A DNA stretch of 64,000 nucleotides from Ganoderma boninense (Eukaryota > Basidiomycota > Agaricomycetes > Polyporales > Polyporaceae): positions 3,182,602-3,246,601 of the forward strand of contig CM035312.1 of NCBI GenBank assembly GCA_002900995.3. The letters are read 5' to 3'. Of this stretch, positions 36,229 to 48,665 are shown piece after piece. Both the position numbers and the translations under genes were made by a program. The notes under the pieces were generated by a model. That model was not told the DNA's origin. It saw nothing but the letters and a program-made list of their open reading frames with translations, and ran no database searches. Every line of letters begins with the position of its first letter. Position 1 is the first letter of the stretch.

Positions 36229-36589
36229 CAGAGGCCTCGAGTTGAAAGTGTTCGACCTGGTGTCTACCTCTGTGTTTCCGTCCGATGGGGAGAAACGTGG
36301 GCGCTTCCCTGGTTCTCTGTGTTTGTAGGTATTTGTTCTATAGCTGATTGACGCGGAAGAGCTTGGAAATCACGATTCACTGGACTGCCTCCTCATCGCA
36401 ACCAACCATGACCATCGCGACCCAGAGCGACATGGCGGTCGGAATCTCTCCTCATCCTCACGTCTCCTTGTCTTGGCGGCTTCGTCTCTCTGCTCTCTCC
36501 ACTGGCTACGAGGATATACCACTTCTACCCTAACGGAAATGCTTGTGGTATATGCTTGACCTTGACTGGCTACGTGGCTCCTGAAACAA

Positions 36590-37975
36590 AACTCGGCGAA
36601 CATTCTTGTGCTGCCCTGCCGCGATGTCGAGAACTTGGGCTACACTTGCTTCGACGTCGATCCGGGGGTCTTAGGTGCGTGTTCCGTTAATCGTGTTCTC
36701 TAGCTCTAGCCATTCAGATTCTGAACTATGACCATAGATGACAGTCTCCTGGGGACCTTCACCGCATTCCATTTATCGTTCTGCCCTTCTACCTCCATGA
36801 GCATATCACTTCTCGCTTCAGGACGCGGCACGCGTCGCGAAGCGGGACAATCCTCACCGCCGCTCCCAGGTGTCCGCACGTGAGACCAACATGAGACCGC
36901 CGCGACTGAGAAGCCTCCGTCGCCTCAGCCGTTTTTTCAAGCATCAAGAAAGCTATCCACCCTCCGCCGCATTGCACAGGGATCTTTGAGCACAGAAGGC
37001 CAAGGCGCGGTTCTTCGCCGTGCACGATGGCGGTGGAATACGTACCGACTTGAGCGTGCTCCGCGTCTCTTCGTGTACAAATACGCGCTTCCGGTCGACG
37101 CCCCAGTGCACGCCGTCGTCTGCGAGTCGGATACGTTTGTCCGGCCCCTCTCCGGCTCTCCTGGCCTTATGGGCTCCATAATCACCCTCTGGGACCGCTA
37201 ATCGCCAGAAATCGAGGCGTCTCGAACGTGAGCGTGCATGGCGGGGAGGCAGAGGCGCGTGCGTGGACGTGGCTGCGGCCCGTGCTCGTCAAAGGGCGAC
37301 GCGCAACGACGTGGATTCACGGCGCGAACTGCGAGTACACCTCCGTGGGGAAGACTCAGCTTCACTTCGATTCCGAGGAGGGAGCGCGGCTGCCGGGAAA
37401 ATCGACGTGAACGGCATGCGCATTGCGGCGGGCAGAGAAGAGACTCGCACTTTCGGAAGGCGTTTGCGTTCCGGTCGTGAGCGCGTTCGACCCTCACCGC
37501 GGTCTCATACGTAGAGCCGTCGTAGTCTGCGAACGCTTGGTTGCCGACCTGAGTATCCGGAGGTAGTAAACACGCTGCCCTGCGTGCACGTTCCCTAGAC
37601 GTAGTGCGGCGGGGCCTTACCCTGGGCGCGCCGTATCCGACGTAACGCCTGGGGAGGATCAACGGACGCATCGCTCAAGGCGAAAGGATCGGTGCTGGGA
37701 GTAACAGCTCAATGGTCGGATCGAGGCTTCCACCCGATCGTGCATTGGCGATGGGGCCAGCGACGTGCGACCGGTGCGAGAAGGGGGGAGCGGGGAACTT
37801 GAAGCTGCTGCTGTGTTCGGGTTGCCGGGCGCCGCGTCCGAGTCACTGCTCTGCTGCGTGCCAGAAAAGCACCTGGAAGAATCACAAGTTGCGATGCAAG
37901 GCTTTCCGTCAAGTGAGGGCGAAGGGTCGTGAAGAGACTGGGTGGGGTGTTGTGCCGTCTATCATGACTTCCTGA
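36590..37975 (+). pseudogene. Decayed DUF4470-MYND gene (copy 1 of the array)
   Basis: The N-terminal remnant at about 36597-36674 reads NILVLPCRDVENLGYTCFDV then DPGVL before a GTGCGT donor. This matches the DUF4470-type start of the neighbouring copies (ANILLLPCGDTRN then FTCCDHDPGIL). Further downstream come WIHGANCEY (about 37318), equivalent to TWAHGANCEY in copy 4, and a full MYND zinc finger at about 37755-37905. The finger has CDRC, CSGC, HCSAAC and HKLRC, so the C-x2-C...C-x2-C...C...H-x3-C ligands are present. The large middle region of about 500 residues is missing and the blocks lie in different frames, so this is a relic. The strand and order match the array. Confidence 0.7.
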
Positions 37976-39136
37976 ATCTGGCGTACGGTATTGTCAATGT
38001 CGCATGGTTAGTGTGGTTTTGCGTGCCTGCAGGCTGCCACACTATTCTCTTCAATTCGACTCGCCCCGCGTCAGGACCCGGATGTCGACGTGATATCCCA
38101 TCCAAAGCTGGCATTTCGTTCAAGTTCGCCGCCACCAGCTGTTTCTTGACTATATTTTTTCGCTACTCGCCGCCTACGCTTGTATATTGTTGTTATCAAG
38201 CAAGTTCCTAGACTTGTAATAAACCGTCTCAGACTCTCAGCTGTCCCTTCTGCCAGTGGGCGTCCGTTGCTGCGCCGTCACTCACGGGCATCCGAGTCTG
38301 AGTCCCGAACTTTGCCCTGGTATGTGAAGCTGCATGTATCATTGTAAGTATTATATTTGCATCATAATGGGCAGGGATACGATAGCCTCTATAATTGACG
38401 TACCGAGAGACTGACCCTCTGTCCCTCAGTCGAATGAAGCAAACCCTTCAAGTGATTTATGGCGAAAACCCTATCGCCAGCCGGAGTTGCTCCGGATTCA
38501 GCTTTGTGGTGCCCTATTTACAGCTATTTGTGCATGTTGGTTTTCGTGGCTCCCCCGACGTCGACGTCTGACAGTGATCAGGACATCCTCTTGCAACGTT
38601 CCTCCACGATGCTCTTCGCAGACCTCCTGTAGGTCTCGAAGAAGTGCGCATACATCTACTCGAAATCAGCGCCACTATATAAGGAATCATAGATGCTCTG
38701 CTTCAGGTTTGTGATTCACATGGTAAGAGCGAACAAGTTTTCCAGCGAACTTGTTGGCACAGCTGATTTCGATTTTCTGATCGCGACAGTTTTTCAAATC
38801 CAACTTTTTGACTAGGAGACACGTAACGTTTCTCGTACTCATTCATGGGAAGATCCGCGCTGCAAACGCTTAGACGTTGTTTATTCGGATGAAGAGCCAC
38901 GAAGTTGGCCTCCTGCCAGTCCTTTATGTTGCTCATGTCATGGCCGCAGTGCCTTTTCAAGGATCGGGCCGCAAAGCGCAATGGTCGTACGAGCGGCAGG
39001 CCCTCGATAACTTGCAAGCGACGGTCAGGTAGTCTTCAGCGGCAAGGTGCAGAGCGAGCGCAGGTCGTCCTATCTCGCGGTATGCCATCTCCCTGCGTAC
39101 TGCTCCCTTCACTTCAGACTAATGAGAAAGATAACA
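37976..39136. other. No supported gene
   Basis: There is no convincing frame. A minus-strand open frame of 104 codons at 38703-39017 (for example HCGHDMSNIKDWQEANFVAL) reads reasonably but has no start context, partner exons or known motif, and I leave it unassigned. A polypyrimidine-rich, A-T-rich tract near 38150-38240 could be the 3' flank of copy 1. Confidence 0.35.
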
Positions 39137-39706
39137 ATTACGTTGCAGATGCGCCATCCCGTTTCTCCAGGCAGGCGGCTACAAGCCGAACCCGTTCCCC
39201 GATGTGCGACTCGGAGGGTGTCAGACAACGGCTGCATGGAACTTCTACCACGTCCCAGTCTACGGCCTCACTCTCCTGGGACTGAAAATAGCGTCCTCGA
39301 ATGCTGCAGCTGTTGCGAAATGGCACAAGTCTCACGTCAGCTCTCAGGTATACGCGCGTGAAAGCGTCGTCGCTCGGAACGACTCTGAAGTCCTCACGAG
39401 CATCAATGACAACGTCTACTCTATCTTGGTGAACTATGCTCGCGTCAACACACACAAGCTCGAGTCACAATCGCGGCTCCTCGTGCTGCACGAATGCAAC
39501 GACGCCAGCCGGGGCCCGAGGATGCTCTTCTCTTCTTGTTCAAGTTCGTGGACAAGCTCCGCGTCGACGACACGGCGGACGCCGTTATCTCCGACGTGTT
39601 CGTCCTGCCCCTCTCCCCTGTGCTCTCTGGCAATGTGGGCGCCCCCGTCAACGAGACGCTTGTAGATGCTGGCGTTTCCGGAAATGTCAACACCGTCTTT
39701 TTCTGA
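39137..39706 (+). pseudogene. DUF4470-MYND gene fragment (copy 2, last-exon piece only)
   Basis: After an acceptor-like GTTGCAG the sequence reads AIPFLQAGGYKPNPFPDVRL, TAAWNFYHVPVYGLTLLGLK and, in a second frame, ALLFLFKFVDKLRVDDTADA. These align in order with the last exon of copies 3 and 4 (AIPFLEPDGYKMNRFPVVSA; PWNFHRVVLDQLPVLD; FLFADKVRFDDTSQVMVLDA). There is at least one frame change near 39510, a stop at 39706 and no MYND finger. The upstream half of the gene is absent. It is a truncated duplicate immediately upstream of copy 3. Confidence 0.65.
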
Positions 39707-39911
39707 TATGCGTCGTCGCTCGCCTTCCTTTCGGCACTTGGCACTGTACATCGCCTCGCGCCTTACTCATCCCACAGGGTCTCCCGGGGTGCGTGGTCGG
39801 AAAAAGCCGAGAGCAGCCTTCTTCATGCCACATGCATTGTATACACGTAAAGTTGGGGTATGCGACCATGTACCCCACGGCGTCGGGTCGCGATCGTTAT
39901 CCTGACCCTCC

Positions 39912-42900
39912 ATGGCGTCGTCTCTCCATGTCACTGCCCCCAACCTTTTCCATGCTATTGGAAACACCACTCCCGTTTGTCTCACCCGCGACCTTCCTCC
40001 GGACGGGCCTGCAAACATCCTTCTTCTCCCATGCGGAGATACAAGGAATGTCCTCTACACGGTGTTTTGTGAGAGATCGAGCCGCGGTACGTTCAATCTC
40101 GACGATCCGGACTTTTTTCTCACTTTGCTCCAAACTCTTTCAGTGCGCAAAAGCTTGGATTTCACTTGTTGTGACCATGATCCGGGCATCCTAGGTAAGT
40201 ACGTCTCCGATCTCTTTTTATCCGCATCCTCACACGTTCATGAAGCGAGGGATGTTCTCCTGTTGACAATGATCATGGACCACGTGGCGGAACCGACTAT
40301 GTGGAATATTTTCTTCCACATGCACCTTGACGCCGACTCTCGTTCGACTCTCGTCTCTCACTCTGAAAAGCTCGCATCCTACACTTCCCTCGAAGCATGG
40401 AGGGCGTCACCATACGGCGCCGTCATAAAGATGGGCACGGATACACCTTCGCGGAGCTGCGGCGTCATTGGGGCCTCTATGCCGACTTCTACCATCCCTC
40501 TAAGCTGCAGGGATTCCAGACCTTCAGGAAGCGATGGATCGCAAGCTCAAAGAAGAGGCTTCGTCCTCTCCCCACAGGGATAACAGAATTTTTGCCCGTT
40601 CAGCTGGTCTCCTATGCCTACACTCCCAGGCCGACTCTCTATTCGGCGAGCTCCATCGACGGTACTGCGAAACGGGGACCACATTCACAGATCAAGCTAT
40701 GCTGGCGGCTTCGACCTATCCAAACTCCACGTTTTTCTACTCCAGTTTCGGGGAAGGATACAACGTTGCACCCAACACCAATCCGATAGTCCCCTTCCCT
40801 CATGATGCTCTGTTCGGAAACGCCGGTGACCGGGCTCTCACCATCGAAGACCTGATCGACTCTACTCAGCTCCAATTTCGTGCGTGGTGCTCTGCATTCG
40901 GAACGGCGACTACGCAGCATGACCAGACAACTCCTGTTGTGGTGCGCTTTCTTATTGGCGACGCTCTCGCCATTGCCCGAGCTCTTCGGGAATTTCCCGA
41001 GACCCCAACTAGTGGCGAACCAAGTCACCCGTGGACGATGTCTACGGTCGCACCATGGACTACTGCACCTATGGAACTGAACCTGGCGGAGTACGCTGAC
41101 CTTGGTGCACCGACACGCTTCGACGCGATCGATACCTCAGATATCACAGACTACGTCGGCTTACTCAATGTATTCCTCGCCACCGCTCCCCTCCTCACTC
41201 GTTCCTCCAGTTCTGTGCTGTACACGGAATCCTTAGAGCTCCTTTCTTCCAATCCAGCCATCGAATTCGAAGCGACGCTATTTGCTAGCTTGTCGGTCGT
41301 GGCCATCCTCATGGACCTCGTTCCGATAGACGTGGTGTCGGGGTTCACCCGCACGTGCAACATGAACGAGCTCGCCATAACCTGTGTCAACCCCAAGGAC
41401 AACGACATACTCCAACAGAGCTTCACCTGGAAGCGCCCCAGCAGTGGAGACCCACTGGCGTACCCTGATGGCGGCTCTCGGGTCCCGTTTTCCTTCGACA
41501 CTCGCCAGTTCGCCAGACTACTCCACAACATTTACCTGGACATGTTCAGAAGCGAGGACCCGGATCACGCGCCAGCGATTGAAAAAGCGGCGAAAGAGCG
41601 CAACGACGCTCTGGCAAGGGCCCTTCTCCATGGTGTCACAGTGTCTCCCTCTCGAGAGGCGTTCGCCGCCTTCCTCGGCTTCACCCGTTCCTCCCTCAAA
41701 ATATCCGAGGAGCAATGGTCAGACGTCATGCGTTCCTTCCTCGACATGCGCTCGGAGAACCAGCCACACTTCGACAAGCTCACAGATAGCGACATGGACG
41801 TGCAGTTGTATCGCTACGGACTGCACACCGTCTCCGTGCTGGACCACGAGAGCGAACCCTCGACCGCATCTGAGCCTGGCCGACTCTCGTCCTGGACAAG
41901 CGTCCCTCCCCTCATCCGCATTTTCCTGAAGGTCCCACGCGACGCGTTCGCGAAGCTGGAGCACAGCATCGCCGGGAGCAATGTGGTGTTGACCGTGTGG
42001 ATGCATTGCGCCATCGACCACGGCCAAGACCAGGACCCGCACGTCTTCCAGTCAGTAAATGCGGCGTATGGCACCCTCGTCGACACGGGCACGGCTGCTG
42101 CACCGAGCTTGTCCTTCCAGGAGGATCCCGATGGCTACGCGAACGGCGCTGACCTGGTTGTCAGTTTCGTCGTCCCGAGCCACATCCTCCGCGTGGCCGA
42201 GCCGCCTGCACCTATGGTCAAGCTGCAGGTACGCAGCGACCCGAACACGCGCCTCATCCGTGCCCTAGAGCCCGGGATGACAATCTTCAGCGCCAACGTG
42301 GAGGATACGGACTACGTCCACCTTCTCCCTGAGCCCCAGACACCGCACACCGTCCAGAGCTCAGGTGGACGGTCTTCTCCGGATCCTACACGCGCCTTGA
42401 CACGACAGGACAAGGAGGGAGGCATCGGATACCAGCGTCCCGTGCGTGTAGAGCTGGACGATGCTGCTAAGAACATTGCATCCCTGACAGCCAAGCTCGA
42501 AATCACGAACGCCGGAGCCCATGCCGTCTTCGTGGGAGGCACCATGCCTACGGTGTCGCAGTGTTCGCCGTGCGCCGTCCAGGTCGTTCTGGGCAGCTGC
42601 AAGCAGATCATCGCGTTCCCTGTGCCTATCGCGGGCAGCGCAGGCCGGCGCAAATTGCGCATCGCGCGCAAGTCATCTTATGTTGAGGTGAGCAGGCGAA
42701 ATCATTACTTGAGTGCGCCATGTCAACTACGAGATACTCATTGGGTATATGCAGGTGATCGTCTCCGTCGCGATCCCGTTCCTCGAGCCCGACGGCTACA
42801 AAATGAACCGGTTCCCAGTGGTCTCCGCCAACGGTTCCCTCGTCCCCTGGAGCCTGCACCGCGTCTTCCTCGACCAGCTCCCCGTCCTCGATAGAACGAA

Positions 42901-43917
42901 CATCAGCAACGCACAGCTCGAGTCCTGGTACGGCTACCACCTCAGCCAACCGTGCTCGCTCAGAGAGCGCGCATTGTTCGATAACCACCTGCCGCGCGAC
43001 GACCCGCTCGCGAACGTCAAGATGACGACGAGCGGGATCATGATGGTCGCCGCGGGGCTCGAAGAGCTCCCGAAGCGCATCTTCGGGCTGAAGCACAACC
43101 CGCGCAAGGACCCGGACACGTTCCTGTTCGCAGACAAGGTCCGCTTCGACGACACGAGCCAGGTCATGGTCCTCGACGCGTTCGTCGTCGTCCTCTCCGC
43201 GGACGTCCTCCCGCACGTCCAGGCCGCGCTCCCGTACCTCGCCGCCGGGCCCGCCGTCATGCACGCCCCCGTCCTCGGGTGGGAGCGTGAGATGAGCCTG
43301 TGGAGGCGCCTCCTGCCCGCGCTCGCCGAGCGCTGCCGCGCGACGTGGACGCACGGCGAGACGTGCGAGTACCGCGTCGTGCAGGCCGACGGGAGCGTGC
43401 GCTGGCAGGTCCCGCGCGAGCCCCCCAAGGGGCTGGGCGAGCCGTCCCAGAGCGACCCGCTGTGCAGCTGCGGGCGGGGGAAGGACGTGGAGGGCATGAT
43501 GGGGGACAGGCTGTGGCGGGTGTTCGCGCCGTTCGCGACGCGGGTCGCACTGTCGCCCCTCTTTGGCGTCGCGCACGTCGAGCAGATCCTCCCGCTGGAC
43601 GCCATGCTCGACGGGTCCGACGAGGACGAGGACCCTTTCACAAGCCCTGGGCCTCCTCCTCCTCCGGTGCGCGGGCCGGCCGCTGCCGTCGAGTCCCAGT
43701 CGACGACGGATGTCAAGGGAGACGACGTGGACGGTCAGCGGGCGGTGCCTGCAAAATCGGCGGCGAAGCGTGCGATAGGTGCAGGAAGCAAGAAGCGGGC
43801 GACGTGAAGCTGCTCAAGTGTGCGCGCTGCAAGACGGCGCTGTACTGCTCGCCGGAGTGCCAGAAAGGCGATTGGAAGGCGCACAAGTTGCGATGCAAGA
43901 ATATGCAGGGCATTTGA
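39912..43917 (+). CDS. DUF4470 and MYND-finger protein (copy 3), frame broken three times as sequenced
   Basis: Four exons: 39912-40086, 40144-40194, 40246-42687, 42755-43917. Exon one opens MASSLHVTAPNLFHAIGN and reaches ANILLLPCGDTRNVLYTVF. Exon two encodes KSLDFTCCDHDPGIL, and these two make up the DUF4470-type start. The long third exon has LLLTMIMDHVAEPTMWNIFF and AKLEITNAGAHAVFVGGTMP. The last exon has RATWTHGETCEY, DPLCSCGRGKDVEGM and a complete C-terminal MYND finger (CDRCRKQEAGDVKLLKCARC, ALYCSPECQKGDW, HKLRC). Compared with copy 4, one base is missing near 40441 (GATACACC versus GATCACACC), another near 40515, and the MYND finger is in another frame from about 43700. MYND fingers usually bind proline-rich partners; the role of the DUF4470 type is unknown. 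It may be a recent pseudogene or an intact gene with sequence errors. Confidence 0.75.
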
Positions 43918-44768
43918 GACCGCGGGCTGCACATCGTGGAATCATTCGTAGTCTACTACGTAGGTCTGCCACGACTCAGGTGTTTCGTCGACGTGCTCAG
44001 GCCGGTCCCGTGTGGATCGCTTCAACTTCGCAATCGCTGTTTGTAGTGGGGAGTTGCCCCGCGACAGTGGACGCGGGTCGTGTTGGTTCCGGAGCGGAAC
44101 GATTCAAGTGATTTGTGAGGCGAAAAATCACGAGAAATTGGGACGGAAGGGAGCCTGGAGGTAGTCACCATGACGCAAGCTCGACTTAGAATGTGGAATG
44201 TGAAGTTGCCTCATGCCCGTAGCTGAGGTGTCCGTGTCGTTGGATTGCCCGGCGTGCTAAAACTATCGTTGGAGGTATCTTTCCCTGGCCCCGCGCCCAT
44301 GCTTGAGGACACCGACTAAGTACTCGGAGAGTCTACTGTTCAGATGGATTAGCACAGCGGTAAGAAGTTCTTAATACAATATTGAAGATGTAGAGGTTCC
44401 AAGACGTGGGAGTGGTCCTGCACCACGGATCCTCCGAACTCCGCAAGCGCAGGTTGGCGATTCCGAATATCAAGCGCCCATCGGTCTTGGTTCCGCCTAT
44501 GATTGTCATCTCGGTCTTCTGCCTTGCTGAGGATAAACTGTATGCTAATTTTTAGGTATACATTAATGCTGAGGAGCTATTATGCTGCCCACTGGTTCCC
44601 TCTGAACTCATGTTTGTTCCAACTGCAGGTCGGCAGACGCCGACGGCAGAAGTCGTCCTTAATGCAACGCGTGTCACAGAGGAATAGGCTCAAGGTTCGC
44701 ACAGTCTCCATATAAAAGCCAGGAGAATGGGCTGGACTTGAACTCGTCGCCCCCCTTCTCGAGCCTTC
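43918..44768. other. Intergenic between the two long MYND copies
   Basis: No gene seen. A TATA-like box (TATAAA at 44711-44716) lies 53-58 bp upstream of the next start codon, where the sequence before it (TCTCCA) and after it (AGCC) are otherwise unremarkable. This supports a functional promoter for copy 4. Confidence 0.45.
44711..44716 (+). promoter_or_regulatory. TATA-like box upstream of MYND copy 4
   Basis: TATAAA on the plus strand, about 55 bp before ATG 44769. The location fits a fungal core promoter. No comparable box was seen ahead of copy 3 at 39912. Confidence 0.4.
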
Positions 44769-47700
44769 ATGGCGTCCTGCCTCCAAATACCCGGACTGTA
44801 TGCGTCCCTACCCCATCGGGAACACGGCCCCTCTCTCTCTCACCCGAGACCTTCCTCCAGACGGGCCTGCAAATATCCTCCTCCTCCCATGCGGCGATCC
44901 GAGGAACATTATCTCTACACCGTGTTTTGTGAGAAAACAAATATCTGTCCGTTCAAACGTTCTTGATCATATATGCGACCCTCACCTGATTCTACTCTCC
45001 CATGGCAGTGCGCAAGAAGCTGGATTTCACCTGCTGTGACTACGAACCAGGAGTGCTAGGTGAGTACATCTTCGATATTTCGCTATTCACATACTCATAC
45101 ATGTACAGCGAGGAATGTGCTCTTGTTGACGATGATCTTGGATCGTGTCGCGGAGTCGACTATGTGGAACATCTTCTTCCACATGTATCTTGATATCGAC
45201 TCCCGTTCAGCTCTCATTTCACAGTCCAAGAAGTTGGCAACCTACGACTCGATGGAGTCGTGGCGATCGTCGCCGTACGGCGCGATTATCAAGATCGGGA
45301 CCGATCACACCCTCTCGGAGCTGCGACGCCATTGGGAGCTCTATGCCGATTTCTACCATCCATCGAGGCTGCAGCGATTGCGAGAACTTCAAGCGGTGAT
45401 GGACAAGGAGCTCAAACACGCTGCCGCAAACGTCCCAAAGGATTACCTCAATCCCGTCGTCGCGGCCGGGCCCTTATTCGAGCAGTCTAGGAGATCCGGT
45501 TTGTTTACCGAGCATCACCGGCGGTATTGGGAAACGGGAACGACGTTCACAGACAAGCAAAGCGTTGCAGATTCTATCCATCCAAACTCGACTTTTTTCT
45601 ATTCCCGCGTAGGGGAAGGACTCGATGTCTCACCCAATACCGATCCCATGGTTCCTTTCCATCACGCTCCCCTCTTCGGCAACGCCAACCACACTCTGAC
45701 CGTGGCTGACCTCGTCGAGTCTGCCAAATCTCAATTCCATGCGTGGACCTCTGCCTTCGGAAGCGCAACTATCCTGGAGGAGGACGACGGTCTCCGAGTC
45801 GTCGTACGCTTTGTGCTTGGTGATGTCCTTGCCGTTGCCCAATGTCTACGGGAATTCGGTGAGAACGCTGGTGTTCGAACGCAGCCACTCGCCACACCCA
45901 GGGTGCCGCCATGGACCATGCGCACGCTGGAGCTGAACCTGGAGGAATACGCTGACTACGGTGCGCCCACTCGTTTCGACGTCATCGACACCTCAAATAT
46001 TGCAGACTATCTGGGGTTGCTCAACATCTTCCTTGCTGCCGCTCCGATTCTCATGGCATCATCGAGTTCTGTGCTGTATACGGCGTCGGTCTTGATCTTT
46101 GCCCCCAACCTGCGCACAGAATTTGAAGTCACGATGTTCGCCAGCTTGTCTGCTGTGGCGATTCTGATGGACCTCGCTCCTGCGGATGCACTCTCGGGGT
46201 TCGCGAGCAGTTGCAACACACACGAGGACATGACCAACTTCGTCTTCTCCAACGATAAGGATGGACATCACCACTCGTTCACCTGGAAGCGACCCAGCAG
46301 TGGCGACCCATCTGCATGCCCAGATAGCGGCCATCGTACGCCCATGTATTTCAACACTCCTCAGCTCATCAAGTTACTCCACAATATCTACGTCGACATG
46401 TTCAAATATGAAGACCCATCGCACGCCTACTGGCAGACCTTGGTCGAGAAAATGAAACCGGATGACCTGAAACGGGAAGCTCCAACGATATTCATATCTC
46501 TGTTCCTCTCGCGAGGCCTTTGCCATGTTCCTCGACTTTATCCGCACCTCCCTACCGATATCGAAACAGCAATGGCGCGATGTCATGAGCTCCTTCCAGG
46601 GGCCGGCCCACGACGTAGAGGGCCACGTCGAGCTCCAGGCGCAGCTGTTACGCTATTCACTATACACCCTCACGGGTGGCACACTCGAAGAGGTCTGCAG
46701 GCCAATGGGAGGGCGACTCTCGCATTGGAAAAGCCTCCCCCTTCTCACACGCATCTTCCTTCTGGTCCCTCGCACTGAATTCACCAGGATGGAGAGCATT
46801 CGTAACTGCCATAAGGCTACCCGCAGTGTGGCTGCGTTGTTACATCAAGTTACCTCGAGGACGGCATGTTTTCCACTCGGTAGACGTGCGGCCTACGGAA
46901 CGGTCGTCGATGCGGGAACACCGGCCCATCCAGATGTCTCCATCTGTGAGGACCCCAATGGCTGGAACAACGGCGCCGACATCGTTGTCAGTTTCGTCGT
47001 TCTGACCGTCGTCTTAGGCCTGCTCAAAGAGACACCCCCTGGCGACGTCTTCGTCGAGCTGGGACTACGGAACGATCCGCTGGTTGCTGTCGTTCCACCC
47101 ATAGCATCGTCGCGGTCTGTGTTCCGTGCGTGCTTGGAGGACACGAAACACGTGCATCTTATGCCCGAGCAGCCATTCTGTCCACGTACCCCCGCCCCGA
47201 AGACCACAGTCGCAGTCCAACCTCAGGAATTGGCTGATACGCTTGTAGCCATCGGACGACAGCAACCCGTGCGCGTAGATATTGATGACGCTGGAGTGCA
47301 TGTCACGTCTCTGGCAGCAAAGCTTGAAATCACGGACACGATGGCACAGGCCGTCTTCGCCGATGGCGCGATGCCCATTGTTTCGCAATGCTCGCCGTGC
47401 ACCATTCAGGTCGTTCTGGGCGACCGCACACAGACGTTGATCTACCCGTTGCCCATCGTGGGCAGCCAGCGCAAATTGCGTCTCGCCCGCAAGTCTTCCT
47501 ACATAGAGGTAACTCGCCAGCACCTGATGCTGCTCTCTGTCTAACTGCGTACTTGCAGGTGATTGTCCCGGTCGCCGTACCATTCTTGAAGCCCGACGGC
47601 TTCAAGGTCAACCCATTCCCCGTGGTCCGCGCGAACACGTCTCTCTTCCCCTGGAACTTCCATCGCGTCGTCCTTGATCAGCTCCCAGTCCTGGATGTAG

Positions 47701-48665
47701 ACCGTAACGACACTGCCCGCCTAGAAGAATGGTACACCATGCACCTCGCCTACCAGCTTTCCCAGCGCGAGTGCAGTGCCATCATGGACCCTGCCCACCC
47801 CGACGTCCTGGCCAACATCAAGAATGCCATCACGTTCGTCATGAAACAAGCGGTGGGGATCGGGCGAAACGAGCCCGCGCACGAGTTCGTGCTGCTCAGC
47901 GACCTCGGGGACAACATGAAGATGTTCGACACGATCCTGCTCGTCGACAAGGTCCGCTTCGACGTCGCCGCGCACACCATGGTGTGCGATGCGTTCGTGG
48001 TGACCACCACGCCCGCGAGCCCGCCCGCCGTCTCGTCCGCGAAGAACGATCTCTTCAGAGAGGGGTGGATGCCCGTTGCCGTGCAAAACGCGGACACGCT
48101 GCGCGCGTGGAAGCAGATGCTGCCTGCGCTCGCGGAGCGGTGCCGCACGACGTGGGCGCACGGCGCGAACTGCGAGTACGCCGCGCAGGGCAGGATCCCG
48201 CTCGACGTCGGCATGAACGGGGACCCGCTGTGCAGCTGCGGACGCGGGAAGGACGTGGGCGCGATGCGGCGGCGGGGCGGCGCGTGGAGGAAGCTCGCGC
48301 CGTTCGCGACGCGGATCGCGCTGTCGCCGCTCTTCCCCGTCTCGTATATCGAGGACGTGTTTTATCCTGAGGAGCTGCAAGGACCGCGGGACGCAGCGAT
48401 CTCGGGGGCGCCAGCATACCCGACCCCGACTCGTTCTCCCGCCCTTTCAAGTGGGCACGCGAGCGGGTTGAGTGGCTATGGCAATCAGACGGCGGCAATG
48501 ACCGATGCTGTTGCAGAGCCTGAAGTAGGGTGTGAGACGTGCAAGAAGAAAGAGTCGGGGGACCGGAAGTTGTCGAGGTGTTCGGGCTGCAGGAAGGTGG
48601 CATACTGCTCGCGCGAATGCCAGAAAAGCGACTGGAAGACTCACAAGTTGCGGTGCAAGAAGTAA
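44769..48665 (+). CDS. DUF4470 and MYND-finger protein (copy 4), frame disturbed as sequenced
   Basis: The exon layout is identical to copy 3: 44769-44946, 45009-45059, 45109-47508, 47559-48665. Key blocks are ANILLLPCGDPRN, KKLDFTCCDYEPGVL, RNVLLLTMILDRVAESTMWN and AVPFLKPDGFKVNPFPVVRA. The last exon is intact through TTWAHGANCEYAAQGRIPL, DPLCSCGRGKDVGAM and a full MYND finger (CETCKKKESGDRKLSRCSGC, VAYCSRECQKSDW, HKLRC), stop 48665. Compared with copy 3, exon one has a +1 and a later +2 change, so about 33 conserved codons read in another frame between them. One extra base near 46500 shifts the third exon from LKREAPTIF to MFLDFIRTSLPISK. The first donor is a weak GTCCGT. Copies 3 and 4 are clearly tandem duplicates. 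The same caution about sequence errors applies. Confidence 0.78.

Noticed and set aside
38703..39017. 104-codon minus-strand frame as a small gene
   Set aside because: It reads plausibly but has no start context, splice partner or known domain, and could be chance.
42626..43716. Long minus-strand open frames (316 and 260 codons) opposite MYND copy 3
   Set aside because: They lie antisense to the GC-rich last exon of a recognised gene, and high third-position GC removes stops on the other strand. The same holds for frames at 47721-48380 and 54492-55175.
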